Positions 1-10,729 of a stretch of 64,000 nt of DNA are shown piece by piece. The DNA is taken from contig OZ020524.1 of NCBI GenBank assembly GCA_963971425.1, forward strand, positions 21,381,022 through 21,445,021, given 5' to 3'. Each line of letters begins with the position of its first letter. The stretch's first letter is position 1. The notes below the pieces were generated by a model. The model saw nothing but the letters and a program-made list of their open reading frames with translations, made no database searches and was not told the DNA's origin. This DNA comes from Bryoerythrophyllum caledonicum (taxonomy: Eukaryota > Streptophyta > Bryopsida > Pottiales > Pottiaceae). Position numbers and translations under genes: made by a program.

Positions 1-149
1 GATTGAACATGAATTTAAAATTTATTTATTCATTTATTAATTAAAAAACGTAATTTAAAATTAAAAAAAAAGCCTTGCAGTCAGCAAGAGGCGGCCAATT
101 GGATTATGGTTGAGGGTATGGATGAGGATCCTATGTTGCCTGCCATTGT

Positions 150-906
150 GGCGCCACGGGCCACGCGTAGGCCAAAGTGGGATTTTTTAAAAAATTTGTC
201 TTTTATTTCATGTTTTGAAGACTTCACTTCCTTTCTAAGTCTGCTCTATAAAGACCCTAACTTCAGGTGGAGTGGATGAATGACGTGGCTCATTGTATTG
301 TAAAGAGTGCCTAAATTTAAGCATTGCCCTCCCCCACAAAGCTTGAATAATTCAATAAATTCATGAAAATGATAGATATGACTACTTTTTATATACATTT
401 TTCTAAAATTACTGGAAACTAATTTGAAAATTGAGCCACAGAAATTCTCAAATTTTACAACTTTGTCTGAAACTAAAAATTTCATAAAACTTCTAGAGTA
501 ATTGTCATCATTATGTACCCCATTTCACTAATGTATTTATTTCTACATCTATTACCTCTCGAAATGACCTTAAATTTTGCAAACATATACCTAACTACAT
601 ATGTGTCATATTGGTAAAAGTTTTGATCACATTTTAGTGTAGTATTTGGAAGATATGCTAAGCCAAAGTGGGCTGACTTTGTTGGGCAAGGTGAAAAAAA
701 CTTTTCTTTGCATGTCAATTGTTATAATCTTCATATCCGTACAGTGGATTGCAGACGAAAAAATTGATAACTTTTTTACATGTCTATTTCAAGATCCTTT
801 GGTTAAAAGTCCAAAATCAAACATATAAATTGGATATTTTTGCTACTAATTGATAGTGGCAGTTTTGAAGTGTTTCATGAGGAAAAATGCCTTGGGCTCT
901 TAGGGA
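150..906 (-). repeat. TTAA-family element, left part indistinct
   Basis: The right boundary reads GGGCTCTTAGGGA followed by TTAA at 907-910. Read on the minus strand, this copy aligns by eye with 23557-24620 (same internal phrases about a plasma of AT-rich sequence, e.g. the GATGACAAT and TTTGAGAATT blocks), so both belong to one subfamily. The left end cannot be fixed; similarity fades around position 150. No coding capacity is seen. The small open frames here are chance ones. Confidence 0.55.
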
Positions 907-910
907 TTAA

Positions 911-1272
911 AAGGTTAATGTGGGATCCACAACTTGACCCAATTCAAAACCAGGCTCTCCATGAAGGCGGATTAACCCTTTCATGCTGATCAACTGGATT
1001 GTTTTGGGACAAAACCCTTTGCCTAAAGCGCTACATGACACCTCAAAGGAAAAAATAAACCATAATTTAGGGGTGGAGAAAGATGTCAATTTATTGAGAC
1101 CATTGCCACCGCAATCGGTGCAAACATCGGCGAGCTACAATAAATTTTTGAAACAAGTTCGTAGATTTTTGTACTGAAATATGCCCAAATGCAGAATGCA
1201 CAAAAATGACATTAGAATATTTACGTCATGGGAACTTTCTTTATCATCAGTAATTTTCTGCTATTTTGCTTT
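911..1272. other. Intergenic, nothing recognised
   Basis: AT-rich sequence between two repeat elements. I see no exon-like stretch, RNA gene or repeat end here apart from a TTAACCC-like string near 973. Confidence 0.5.
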
Positions 1273-1273
1273 C

Positions 1274-1844
1274 ACTACACGGTTCCCTGAATATAGTATA
1301 GACTAGACTATTTGAAATTTCCTACACTAATTTCATTGAACGCAAATTAAAGTGATCCACTTCAATTTTCCATCCACATCAAATCATGTCCATTAGAAAT
1401 AGTGTGGCTTGTTTCAAAATAAAAGACACGGGAATTGATGTCGATAAGTTTTTACAAGTTGTACCCTAAAACCAAAATTATAATATAATAACATAATAAA
1501 ATAATATAACATAATAATATTATTTTATAACATAAGAATATAAATATAATATTATAATATAATATAACAGAATATAATATTAACATAATAATATAACATA
1601 ATAACATAATAATATAGTAATAACATAATAATAACATATATGAATAACATAATAATATATATTATAATATTAATATTATATACAATAATAACATATATAA
1701 TAATAACATATTAATACTATATTAATAACCAAAATTGATGTGGTCCACATCAATTTTCATCCAAAACTAGAATTGATGTGGTCCACCTCAATTTTCATCC
1801 ACATTACCTATACCTCCACACTATATTCAGTGAACGGTGTAGTA
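1274..1844. mobile_element. Foldback element with ACTACACGGTTC ends
   Basis: The left end ACTACACGGTTCCCTGAAT and the reverse complement of the right end (ACTACACCGTTCACTGAAT) match at 17 of 19 bases and continue as ATAGT on both sides. This gives a 571-bp element with terminal inverted repeats and no open frame. The middle has filled with an AT microsatellite (1472-1728), and just inside the right end the phrase AATTGATGTGGTCCAC occurs twice in tandem (about 1733 and 1770). Superfamily unknown; the ends resemble CACTA termini only loosely. Confidence 0.5.
1472..1728. repeat. AT-rich microsatellite (TAATA/ATAAC-type)
   Basis: About 255 bases made almost only of A and T in irregular units such as TAATAACA and TATAATAT. 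It lies inside the foldback element and looks like slippage expansion. Confidence 0.85.
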
Positions 1845-2120
1845 CGTACTTACTACTCTGTCGTGTTACTATTCTGTAGTCCTCAGAATAGTAGAATCAA
1901 GTAGCACTAATAAAAATAAAAAGAAAAAACCATAATTATTAAAATTAAAACACCTTCGTCTTTTAGAGCTTAAAAAACAGTAGCAATGGGAACTCTGTGC
2001 CAAATCTTAATGAAATATCTCACAAAAAAAATCGAAAATCTTCTAGAAACTCAGGCCCACTTCAGAAGATAGAACACGGTAAAACCCGATGTGGTTCCTA
2101 ACCAAACCATTTGGTTACGG

Positions 2121-2443
2121 CCAGGGCGAATTGACCCCTCATTGGAGGGTCAATGGATGGACAGAGGTGGACGAGGACCATTCCCCTCCTTGTTCCCCCT
2201 ACAACCTAGTTTTAGGATTTAGAGAACCCTCGGGAGGGTTTTAGGATTCAAAGTTTAGGAGTTAGGGTTCACCCTGTAGAGTTTAGGATTTGCAGATGGT
2301 GTGTAGGGTTTAGAGTTTGAATGAAGCTACGGGAACGGGTAGGAGAACACAGCTGCGGGAACGGGCAAGGGAACGGGGAGGAGATGACCTTGTCCACCTC
2401 CATCCATCCACTGACCTCCAATGACAGGGTCAATTCACCCTGG
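2121..2443. mobile_element. MITE with CCAGGGCGAATTGACCC ends, copy 1
   Basis: Starts CCAGGGCGAATTGACCC and ends GGGTCAATTCACCCTGG, which is the inverted repeat of the start with one change. Two more copies with the same ends lie at 56028-56302 and 56347-56653. The interior of this copy differs from the other two and is rich in GGGAAC and TTTAGGG-like words, so it may be a different subfamily or have captured sequence. No protein-coding potential. Confidence 0.6.
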
Positions 2444-2449
2444 CCTTTG

Positions 2450-3508
2450 GTTATCCTAATCTCGTTTACTTTTAAAACCATATTATTACCACAACGTTCC
2501 CATTGCGTTCCCTATGAGTTCCCATGTTGTTCCCTAGAGTTCTCCACCATGTTTCCAAAGTGTACCTCTCCGTTCCCAACGCGTTCCCCATGTTCCCAAT
2601 GCGTTTACACTGGGAACCACTACTGTATATACTTTAAAAATTTTAATCCAAATTTACCTATTGTTTAGTGGGGCCCACCAGCAATAGTTGGGCCCCGGAC
2701 GGAGGCTCATCCGCACACATGAAGAATGTGCGTGAGCTTAGTGAACTCACACGAAGAATGTGGACGATAACGAAGCCTCGGGAGGCACGCGCGGAGAGAG
2801 TTCGGGATTCCTTTGGCAAATATTGAAGTTATATTGGATTCATATCTGACAGACATCGAAGTTATATTATTCGAAGGCAACAGATCCAGCTCCGAGATGA
2901 TCTCACCGAAACAGTTGAAGTGGGTCCCGAAGCCGGCGTTGCTTGGAGTCGCGTGAACGCAACGTTATTCGATCGATCATCCCATTGTCGATCTGGATAA
3001 GTGTTTTCGGAGGCGCGACCTGTCGTCTCTCTTCCACGCTTTCGTGTGGGCGGCACCTGCTTCGTGTGGAATCTCGCCCGGGCCAGTTCGTGGAACGGGG
3101 TGTTATTAAGGCTACTGCTGCTGCTGGTTGTCGTCGCTTATCAGTGTCCCTGGAGAAGATTCGACGCATGCAGCTTGTGAGGTTGTGACGTGCACGTGGT
3201 GGCGAGGATTCTCCACCGGTTCTCGCGTGGGCAGAGGGTTGGAGAGGTCTTGGTATACACTTCTATAGCAGGAGAGTTGCTTTTGATTCCAAATGTGTCG
3301 CTTTTCACTTACTGAAAACCTGGAATAGGTCGCTCTTTTGTGTCTCGGGTGGCCAACTTCAATCACGCTCACTAGTGCCTGTTGAGCGTGCAACTGTGAC
3401 GGTTAATTCTGTGGACACTTAGTTCGCGTGGTGAGCGTGCAACTTTAACCGTGAAATCTGTGGGCGATTTGCAGGAAATTGCCGCTTCCGAAGGCACTTT
3501 CCGTGGCC
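2450..3508. promoter_or_regulatory. Upstream and leader region of the GGH gene
   Basis: No gene of its own is seen. The first 200 bases repeat the word GTTCCC many times. From about 2690 the base composition rises and CpG becomes common, as expected for a plant promoter and 5' leader. A local tandem duplication (GAGCGTGCAACT at 3384 and 3433 with flanks) lies just before the coding start. No TATA box can be assigned with confidence. Confidence 0.4.
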
Positions 3509-6220
3509 ATGGCGGGTCGCAGAGTCTCCGCTCTCCTCTCCCTGCTCCTCGTTCACTTCCTGGCGCACACTTCCGCAGCGCGCACCCCGAAGCTGCGGCT
3601 CCCCTCTCAGGGCCACGCCGCGCCCCTCACAGACCACCCCCTGATCGGAATCTTATCCCAACCGGGCGACGGCTACGACGACGAGAGCAAGCTCGTTTTC
3701 CACTCGCCTTCCGACCACACTTCCTACATCGCCGCCTCGTACGTGAAGTTCGTGGAGTCCGGAGGCGCCCGCGCCGTGCCGCTCATCTGGAACGAGCCCG
3801 AGGAAACGCTCCGAAAGGTTGAAACACCCACCATCTCTGTGTTTTTTTACACCTTTTTCCTTGTAGGATTACCATTTCGGTGTTCCTTTTTTCGGTTTTT
3901 CCTGAGTCTGTTCTTTGTTGCGTGTTCCTTTCTCTGCAGAAATTCGCTGCTATCAATGGCATGATCATTCCCGGAGGCAGCCAGAGCGTCCGCGACACGC
4001 CCTTCTACCGCGCTGCTGAGAAACTCTTCCATGTACGCATCTTTCACTTGCTAATGTTGTGAGAATCCTGTTTTTTTCTTCCCCTTCACTTCTGCTTTTT
4101 GCTTTCTGATTAATATTCTTCCGATGTGCAGTGGGCTATTGAAGCGAATGACCGTGGCGACTACTTTCCTGTTTATGGCGTGTGCATGGGCTTTGAGTTT
4201 CTGAGTGTCTTTGCTACCAAGGTTATCGATCATTTGCTTTGTTTTTGCTTCTGAAACGTGTTTTATTCCAATGATAAGGTCCTAATTTTAACCATATTTT
4301 TTTATTTTTTGTTTTCGGGTTTACAGAATCATGAGATATTGGAGCCGTTCGATTCTGAGAACAACCCGGGTCCTCTACTCTTTGTTGATGAGTGGGCGAA
4401 GCGCCATAGCCTGTTTGAGTGGTAATATTTCTTGACCTATTTCTCACCCAAAAGAACTGTTCATTCTAACACAAGAAAAGAAGTTTCTTTTACCATCTCC
4501 AACCATAGGATATAGTGTTTGAAGCAAAGAGAAAGAGAGAATAAACCTGTATGAATCAATGTTCACTCGAGATAATCAATGCAACTCAATACACCACTAC
4601 AACCTAAACAGTGCATGCTACTCAACGAAAAATCAAATTAAAACACAAGATTTGCAACTAAATCTAGGGATTAAATAGGGGTTAAACTGCGATTATCACG
4701 ATTGAATTGTTTATTTGTTTTTGGCAGGGTGCCGTCGAGTGTGATTGAGGAGTTCCACACTCAGAACCTTGCAATGCAAAACCACAAGTGGGGGTTGTCT
4801 CCAGAGCTCTGGTCTTCTACGCCTGCGCTCAACGACTTCTACCGAGTTCTCACCGTGAGCCCGGACCGAAACAACAAGGTAAACATAACTTTTCTCACTT
4901 TGTAAACGGTAATCATGCTGTTTATCCAAAAAAATTAAATAAAAATATAGGCACATGTTAGAGTTCTTTCCAGAGTCAATATCTCTTTTTATAACCAGAT
5001 GGGGAAGAGTTTGGTAATCTCTGAACTCAAGTTAGAAGTAGGTTAAGTTGCTTTTAGAAAGGAAGAAGGAGCAGTCATGTTGGATCTTAGCCGTCTTTTT
5101 CCTTTTGGGTTGATTATAGGACTATTTAGGACTGATTGCAAATATTTAAGATGAGGATAGAGGTCAAAACTCTTGGTACCTTTTTGTCTCAACTCAAGAG
5201 TAGGGTACTGACATTGCTTTTGTTGATTGTTGCAGCTGTACGTTTCCACTGTGGAGGCTCTTGAGTATCCCATTCTAGGCGTGCAGTGGCATCCTGAGGT
5301 AACCACGACGAGGATTTCACTTTGTAAATATTCTTCGCATATGCACATTTAGATGTGACCTAACCCATTCTTTCAATGTCAGAAAAATGCTTATGAGTGG
5401 AACGTAGACAACATTCCTCACAGTGTAGATGCCATCAAAGTCACTCAAAGTGTCGCGAACTACTTCATTGCGTATGTGTTCTTTCACCCAAAGTACCCCC
5501 TTCTTTTGATTTATTATGCTACTTTTTCCTCGTTCTAAACAGTTATTGAAATGATCTTATCTTCCAGGTTTGTCTACAGATGAGCTTGTGATCTCTTATT
5601 TTATAAGTCAAAGTAGTTGTAGCTATCTTAGAGAGTGAACAAAACAATCAACCATGAGTATTAGTCACCTTTCTCTGATTTGATAGCTTATTTTTGTTTT
5701 ATTCAAACTTTGGTTGGCTTTACAGAGAACGCAACTCAATTTGTTTTAATTTGTTCTACATTGTTTGTTGCTGATTAATTCTTATTGCAGTGAGGCGCGG
5801 AAATCATCTCATAGACCGGCTTCTGGGAAGGAGCTGAAAGACTTCCTAATTTACAACTACGACCCCGTTTTTGTCAGCAAGGATGGGTATGTACCTCATG
5901 TTAGGGTTAGATGCCCCGCACTTCTACCAAAGAATGAAATTCTAGTTAATTCAGTAACCTAAATCTTTCTTTATCGAAATAACCAACATATGACACTCAA
6001 AAAAAGAAGCCCAAGTCCTAATTATTTCTCGACAAATCCTACTACTTGTAAAAAAAATTCGAAACTTCTCCCTTTTTTTTTAGAAATTTTCCAAGAATTT
6101 TGTGCATACTCAGTTAGTTTTTTTCCGATGTGAAATTAGGGTACCACTAACTAGTAGTTTTCGGCGTATAATTGTGAATGCAGGAAGTCCGTCTTCGATC
6201 AGGCTTACATCTTCGACTAA
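3509..6220 (+). CDS. GGH: Gamma-glutamyl hydrolase, 9 exons
   Basis: Cysteine peptidase of the class I glutamine-amidotransferase fold that trims gamma-linked glutamates from folyl-polyglutamates, acting in the plant vacuole. Exons: 3509-3817, 3940-4032, 4132-4221, 4327-4421, 4728-4878, 5236-5298, 5383-5471, 5791-5886, 6184-6220; all GT-AG and in frame, giving 340 residues, the usual plant length. Residues 1-24 form a hydrophobic signal peptide ending near SAARTP. The nucleophile sits in YGVCMGFEF (Cys152) and the catalytic His in GVQWHPE (His265), both intact. The start ATG at 3509 is preferred because an upstream TTG extension would sit ahead of the signal peptide. A poly(A)-like ATTAAA follows at about 6242. 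Family assignment is firm from these motifs and the many conserved blocks; the C-terminal microexon (12 codons) is inferred from phase and conserved ending. Confidence 0.93.
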
Positions 6221-7156
6221 TCTTTCCCCATTGTGTTGTACATTAAAGATTTGTCGCTGTTGATGGATGTGCCCCAGATTCTCTATCATTTATTCCTTCC
6301 TTTCGTTGCCGAAGAAAAATTGTTCTACATCTAGGATTGAAAACATTGGATCATTCAATGATTCTTTCATAACCTTGGGATCCTCTAGTGTGTTGATTCT
6401 CTGGAATACATATTGTAAATCTATAACGTGGAATACATGTTTAACTTCTTGTTGCTTCACAGATTCTGGCCAAGGTTTGGGGTTTAGGGTTTCAGTGTGA
6501 TATGGCATTATTATAACTATGATTTATGTGGTAAATCACTATCTCTCTGTTGTCATCACGAGTATTTGTAGCATTGAGTTCTATGTGAGAATATCTCGGA
6601 GGCCACACAATGTCAGGTGATTACATATCGTTTAGGGTTTAGGTGTAGGGTTTAGATTTAGGTTTAGGGTTTAAGGTTCAGGTTTAAGGCGTAGGGCTTA
6701 GCGGACAGTACTGTATCTACGAAATTCAGAACCATGACACGCAGGTTACGTTTATTACGAAAAAAATCATAACATCGTATAGGGTTTAGGGTATAGGTTT
6801 TGGGATCGGTTAAGACTATTTTGTTTCTTGCAGTGTTGCAAGCTCGGGAATTTCTCGGCCGACGGATCAAAGGAGTGGATATCGAGCTTCGTGTAGCGCG
6901 AGATGAAGAACGATAGTCGTGTAGATGTGCATACATGAAGTTTAGGTCACGAGATTGATCGTTCTCACGAATCTGAGCACACTTTGTGTGAATTTCACCT
7001 TCAAAGTAGGACTGAGCACGGAGTCTCATCACTCTCGCGATCACGTCGATCACCAAAACAGCTCGCTGAGACTTTCCAGAGTCAGTTTTCTGGACGTTCG
7101 TTTGTTGAATTGACCTCCGAAGTCTGCTACTCTCTTCGTGATTCGTCCTCGATCTT
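6221..7156. other. Intergenic, with degenerate telomere-like repeats
   Basis: Between the converging GGH and PGM-like genes. Contains GGGTTTAGGGTTT-type strings at about 6478-6495, 6631-6700 and 6776-6800, i.e. decayed copies of the plant telomere unit TTTAGGG. Otherwise I see no gene. Confidence 0.6.
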
Positions 7157-7966
7157 TCACTGTCCCGGGAAGTACTTCGTTGAGCAGCCGAGGAAATCCG
7201 TGCGGCCGAACGGCTGTCCGATGCCTTGCTTGTCCACCAGCACGAGCGACCGCAGCTCGCAGTTGGCGTACCCGTCCTGGAGCTCGGCGCGCACCTTCGC
7301 GCTCACATCCTCCCCGAACAGGCGCGTGAGCTCCCAGATGAACCCGCTGTGTGCCACCACGGCGATCCGCTGCTCCGTCTGGTTGCACAGCCAGTTGGCG
7401 AACACCTCGGCGCGGTACTGCACCTCGGGCTGCGTCTCGCGCTTGTCCGCCTTCCAGTACACGTCCTGGTCGCTCACGAGGTTGGAGAAGTCCACGGCGG
7501 GGTACTGCTCCACGAGCTCCGCGACGGTGCGGCGCCGGTCGCATGGGTTCACGCCCATGTGCTCGCGGCAGTACTCCACCGCCACAAAGCGCGGGCAGCC
7601 CTCGGCGGAGATCGCGGGGCGCGTCCCGGCCACGTTCTCCTGCATCAGCGCGTTCAGTTTGCACTCCCCCTGGCGCAGTGAGTTGCTTGACCCGAAGATC
7701 CCGATGGCCGTCTGGATGCAGCGCGAGAGCGGCGACGTCACGATCATCTGCGGCTTGATGGAGTTCGTAAAGGCCACGTGCTCGTGCACGTACTGCGCCT
7801 GCTTCCACCCGAGATCGGTCAGCGGCGCGTCGAAATAATCCTCCGACTCGTACACGTTGGCGTCGGGGAAGTCGACGCGCGCCTTGTTGTGCGTCGCTTG
7901 GCCATGCCGCACCAGGTGGATCACCTTGCAGCGCGCCATCGGGTACGCCCCGGATGGTTTCGGCAT
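7157..7966 (-). CDS. Phosphoglycerate mutase-like protein (histidine phosphatase superfamily)
   Basis: Intronless coding region of 269 residues. The histidine-phosphatase signature RHGQATHN (His21 the phosphate acceptor), a conserved Arg in SPLSRCIQT (Arg82), the acidic residue in VEYCREHMG (Glu131) and the second His in VAHSGF (His206) are all present. The blocks CREHMGVNPCDRRRTV and PAVDFS mark the plant 'phosphoglycerate mutase-like protein 1/2' group rather than glycolytic dPGM. The true substrate of this group is not settled. An internal Met (codon 10) could also serve as start. Just upstream on the coding strand, GGGCAG|A precedes ATG and CAG|GTAAGT lies at 8048/8047, so an intron of about 80 bases in the 5' leader is likely. 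Confidence 0.9.
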   Translation of the reverse strand: MPKPSGAYPMARCKVIHLVRHGQATHNKARVDFPDANVYESEDYFDAPLTDLGWKQAQYVHEHVAFTNSIKPQMIVTSPLSRCIQTAIGIFGSSNSLRQGECKLNALMQENVAGTRPAISAEGCPRFVAVEYCREHMGVNPCDRRRTVAELVEQYPAVDFSNLVSDQDVYWKADKRETQPEVQYRAEVFANWLCNQTEQRIAVVAHSGFIWELTRLFGEDVSAKVRAELQDGYANCELRSLVLVDKQGIGQPFGRTDFLGCSTKYFPGQ

Positions 7967-7978
7967 TCTGCCCTAATC

Positions 7979-8291
7979 GTCTCTCTCACTGATAATCCAT
8001 GCACCGAGTCATGACTTATGTTGTTAGATTCTCTGCTTCTTACTTACCTGGATCTCGCAGCCTTCCATCCGCTGGTCGATGCGCCTTGCTTCGGCGCCGA
8101 GAGGATGATCGTGAGATGGTTGTGTCCTTCCAGGGTAGCGTCTCTCTCACTGAGAATTCATGCATCGGGTCATGGAACAAGATCTTGTATGTTAGACTAT
8201 CTGCAGCTTCTTACTTACCTGAATCGATGCGCCTTGCATGCTTCGGCGCCGTGAGGATGGTCGTGAGAAGGTTGTGTTCTTTCAGGGCTAA
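7979..8291. repeat. Two-unit tandem duplication upstream of the PGM-like gene
   Basis: Two diverged units (about 7979-8137 and 8138-8291) share GTCTCTCTCACTGA, TTCTTACTTACCTG, ATGCGCCTTGC, CTTCGGCGCCG and GGTTGTGT in the same order. Each carries, on the gene's strand, CAGGTAAGTAAGAA, a consensus 5' splice site. The duplication therefore probably doubles a leader exon/donor of the neighbouring gene. Confidence 0.75.
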
Positions 8292-8569
8292 GAGGTGCGA
8301 ATGTCAGTTACATGATTCACCCACATTGCGTTTGCGCCTCTTCGATTAGTCTTTTGCGGGTTCAATGCGCGTTACGACGTCGGTTTCAGCGTCCGATGTT
8401 CGGTGACGCGAATATTCTAATTTCAGACTCGAAAATTCGTAGGACTGGTTCCCCTAAATTGATGTTGGCAGAACCGGAAGCGGAAGCGGAACTCTGGATA
8501 CAATCCTTATGGTCATTAGAAAACTAAAGAAAACCTGTTGAAAACTAGGCAAGTACGAAAGAAACAAAT
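8292..8569. other. Upstream region of the PGM-like gene, nothing recognised
   Basis: No repeat ends or exons recognised; probably distal promoter. Confidence 0.4.
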
Positions 8570-8735
8570 AACTTGCCAGGTTGACATACACCTTTGGATT
8601 GAAGATTCATCAACGAACATCTTTCATGTGGAGGTCATTTCGGTATCTGAACCTTAACATGTTCAAATACGACTCCATACATGTAGAATACACGACCACA
8701 GCAACACACATTGTGACGTATAAGGGTTAATCATA
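8570..8735. repeat. Interspersed repeat (CATCTTTCAT..GGAGGTCATTTC), copy 1
   Basis: Shares the ordered words ACATCTTTCAT, GGAGGTCATTTC, TATCTGAACCTTA, CATGTTCAAATAC and GTAGAATAC with copies at about 33945-34100 and 62385-62530. About 150 bases, no coding capacity, boundaries not sharp. Confidence 0.6.
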
Positions 8736-8946
8736 AAAGGATCCTAATGAAATGTAGGTAAATTCCTTCATTATCACTCGCTCAAGACTCAAGAACTATA
8801 CTATCACCTGTCTCTTAAAAAAATGTTCTTTAGAAGAACCAATTTTAGAACTAACATTGGAATATTTATGATGCACTTCAATATCATGATTGTAAGGATA
8901 AGCTTTGGACCTCCCCAATTTTGTGATGATATAGAAGGTGCCTTAA

Positions 8947-10030
8947 CCCCTAAAGGCCCAAGAATTTGGGCAAGTTCTAGAAGTGTCAATTTATATCATT
9001 TTTTTTGGATTTATTTCTTGTAAATGGACATTACTGAAAGCTTCGTGTGCATACAATTTTTTCTGATGTTCAATGCAAAAGTTATAGGGTTTTGAAGTTT
9101 TAATGGGGAGAACGGGCATGTCGGGCAACTTTAAAAACTTTTGCTAGTCTAATGCTTTGTCAAATGTGAAATTTTCAACAATGGCAAGTAATATTATTTT
9201 CTTCCATATTGTCAAAAAAAAAATCTTGTCTTTAGAAAAAAATAGCACGTTAACCCAAGTCAAACATTTTCATACATTGTCACAAATTGTCTGGCAAGGT
9301 ACTAAAAAAACTTCTTCTTTTCCACAAAAAATCTAGAGATCTTTATATTTTATGATTTTTATTTTTTCAACTAAAGGATGTGTTGTAACCTTTTTTATAA
9401 ACCGTTTGGATTTTCATTCTAAGACATATTTAGTTCACAAAAAATGAAATGCAAATTGATAATTTTTGAACCTCCACTCCTTGCACAATTGTTTTGAATA
9501 TGTTACACCCTTCTTCTACCTCTTAAAATTGGTGTACAAGGAACTAACTTCATATTTAACAAGATAGTAAAGAATCTAGACCTTGTCTAGTGCAAAAATT
9601 TCAAACCAAGTGAAGTCAAAGTTTGCTGATCCACTCAACGCAGGGGAGTAAATGAACCATTTTCTCAACTTCACACACAATAATCTTTCAATTTGTGTGG
9701 TAAAAGCTTATGAAATTCTGTGAGGACAATATTTAGTGAGCTTTAATTTAGATCTTATGGTTAGATGTAGAAATAAAAGACTTTGTTTCCCTCTTTACTC
9801 ATTGCACTAGAACGAGCAATTTTGAAGTGTTTTTGGTGTGAAAATGTCTTGAACACCATATTCATTATATTGGGAGATTGTGAGCCTCCCAATTTAATAC
9901 GTATGTTGCTCTTGAGCTCTAAAATGTACCCACTATGCACATTCAGCTCGAGTCGAGTTGAATGTGCACTAGATCAAAATCATAGAAATCTCCCAATATA
10001 ATGAATATGGTGTTCTTGGGCTTTTAGGGG
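8947..10030. mobile_element. TTAA-family non-autonomous element, full length
   Basis: Begins CCCCTAAAGGCCCAAGAA after TTAA (8943-8946) and ends GGGCTTTTAGGGG before TTAA (10031-10034). These are inverted termini with the TTAA on each side that piggyBac-type transposons duplicate. 1084 bases, no transposase. Its last 170 bases contain a second near-perfect palindrome (about 9848-10016) centred on the AGCTCGAGTCGAGTT region. The TTAA at 10031 is shared with the next copy. Confidence 0.7.
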
Positions 10031-10034
10031 TTAA

Positions 10035-10400
10035 CCCCTAAACGACTCGGCCTTGTGCTTCACGAAAACCACCCCAAAACAACCACTTTGAGATGAGATG
10101 TTATTAGATTCATTCAAAAAATGTTTTACTCTTTCCAACCGTTGGATCTTTAAGCTATCTACTACTAGAACACACCTTGATTTTTTTGTAAACTTTGATC
10201 ATGTGGATTGAAAGATATAATCATTTGAAGAGTAGAAAATTGTTTTTTTCCACTGTGCCCGGACATGACCATTGTACTTTGACTCAAGATAATGGCATGT
10301 TTTTCCACTACACATTGCATAAACTCAATGGTTTATGTTCTACCTTGTGTTAAGTCATGACACACCTTAAATCACAAGTAACGAAGGTGTTTACAATAAG
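10035..10400 (+). mobile_element. TTAA-family element, 3' end not found
   Basis: Starts CCCCTAAACGACTCGGCC directly after the shared TTAA at 10031-10034, followed by the family's AAACAACCACTTTGAG-like interior and the 'GGATTGAAAGATATAATCATTTGAAG' region (quoted in parts elsewhere in the family). It fades out near 10400 without a terminus, so it is probably truncated. Confidence 0.5.
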
Positions 10401-10729
10401 AAAAATGGACCTGCATCGACTAGGGATATAGAAAGTGGATTTTACATAGGAAAGCAACTTTATTTTTTAAATAAAAAATTATTGTTGGATCTAAAATCCG
10501 AATGTTAAATAGAATAATCACAACTTATCCTAACAAAAGGAAAAAATATTTCACCAAAAATATTCAATCCTTAATTTAAAACGGCACCCATGGCCGCGGG
10601 ATATCCACACGATAGTTACCAGCCCTAAGACCGCGGCCCGAAGGAGGATTGCGTCGAGCATTCAACTCTAGCTATGGCGAACGCTCGAAGCTCCCTCGGC
10701 GACGCAGACTTTAGCTCCCGCAGACAGAC

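Noticed and set aside
1452..1637. Tyrosine/isoleucine-rich small protein
   Set aside because: Arises from the AT microsatellite.
5568..5592. Extra GGH exon after TTCCAG at 5567
   Set aside because: Joining exon 7 directly to 5791 keeps frame and conserved sequence; the short extra stretch would add a stop.
6984..7838. 284-codon plus-strand open frame and a 252-codon minus-strand frame across the PGM-like gene
   Set aside because: Shadows of the GC-rich coding region; only the 269-codon frame has histidine-phosphatase motifs.
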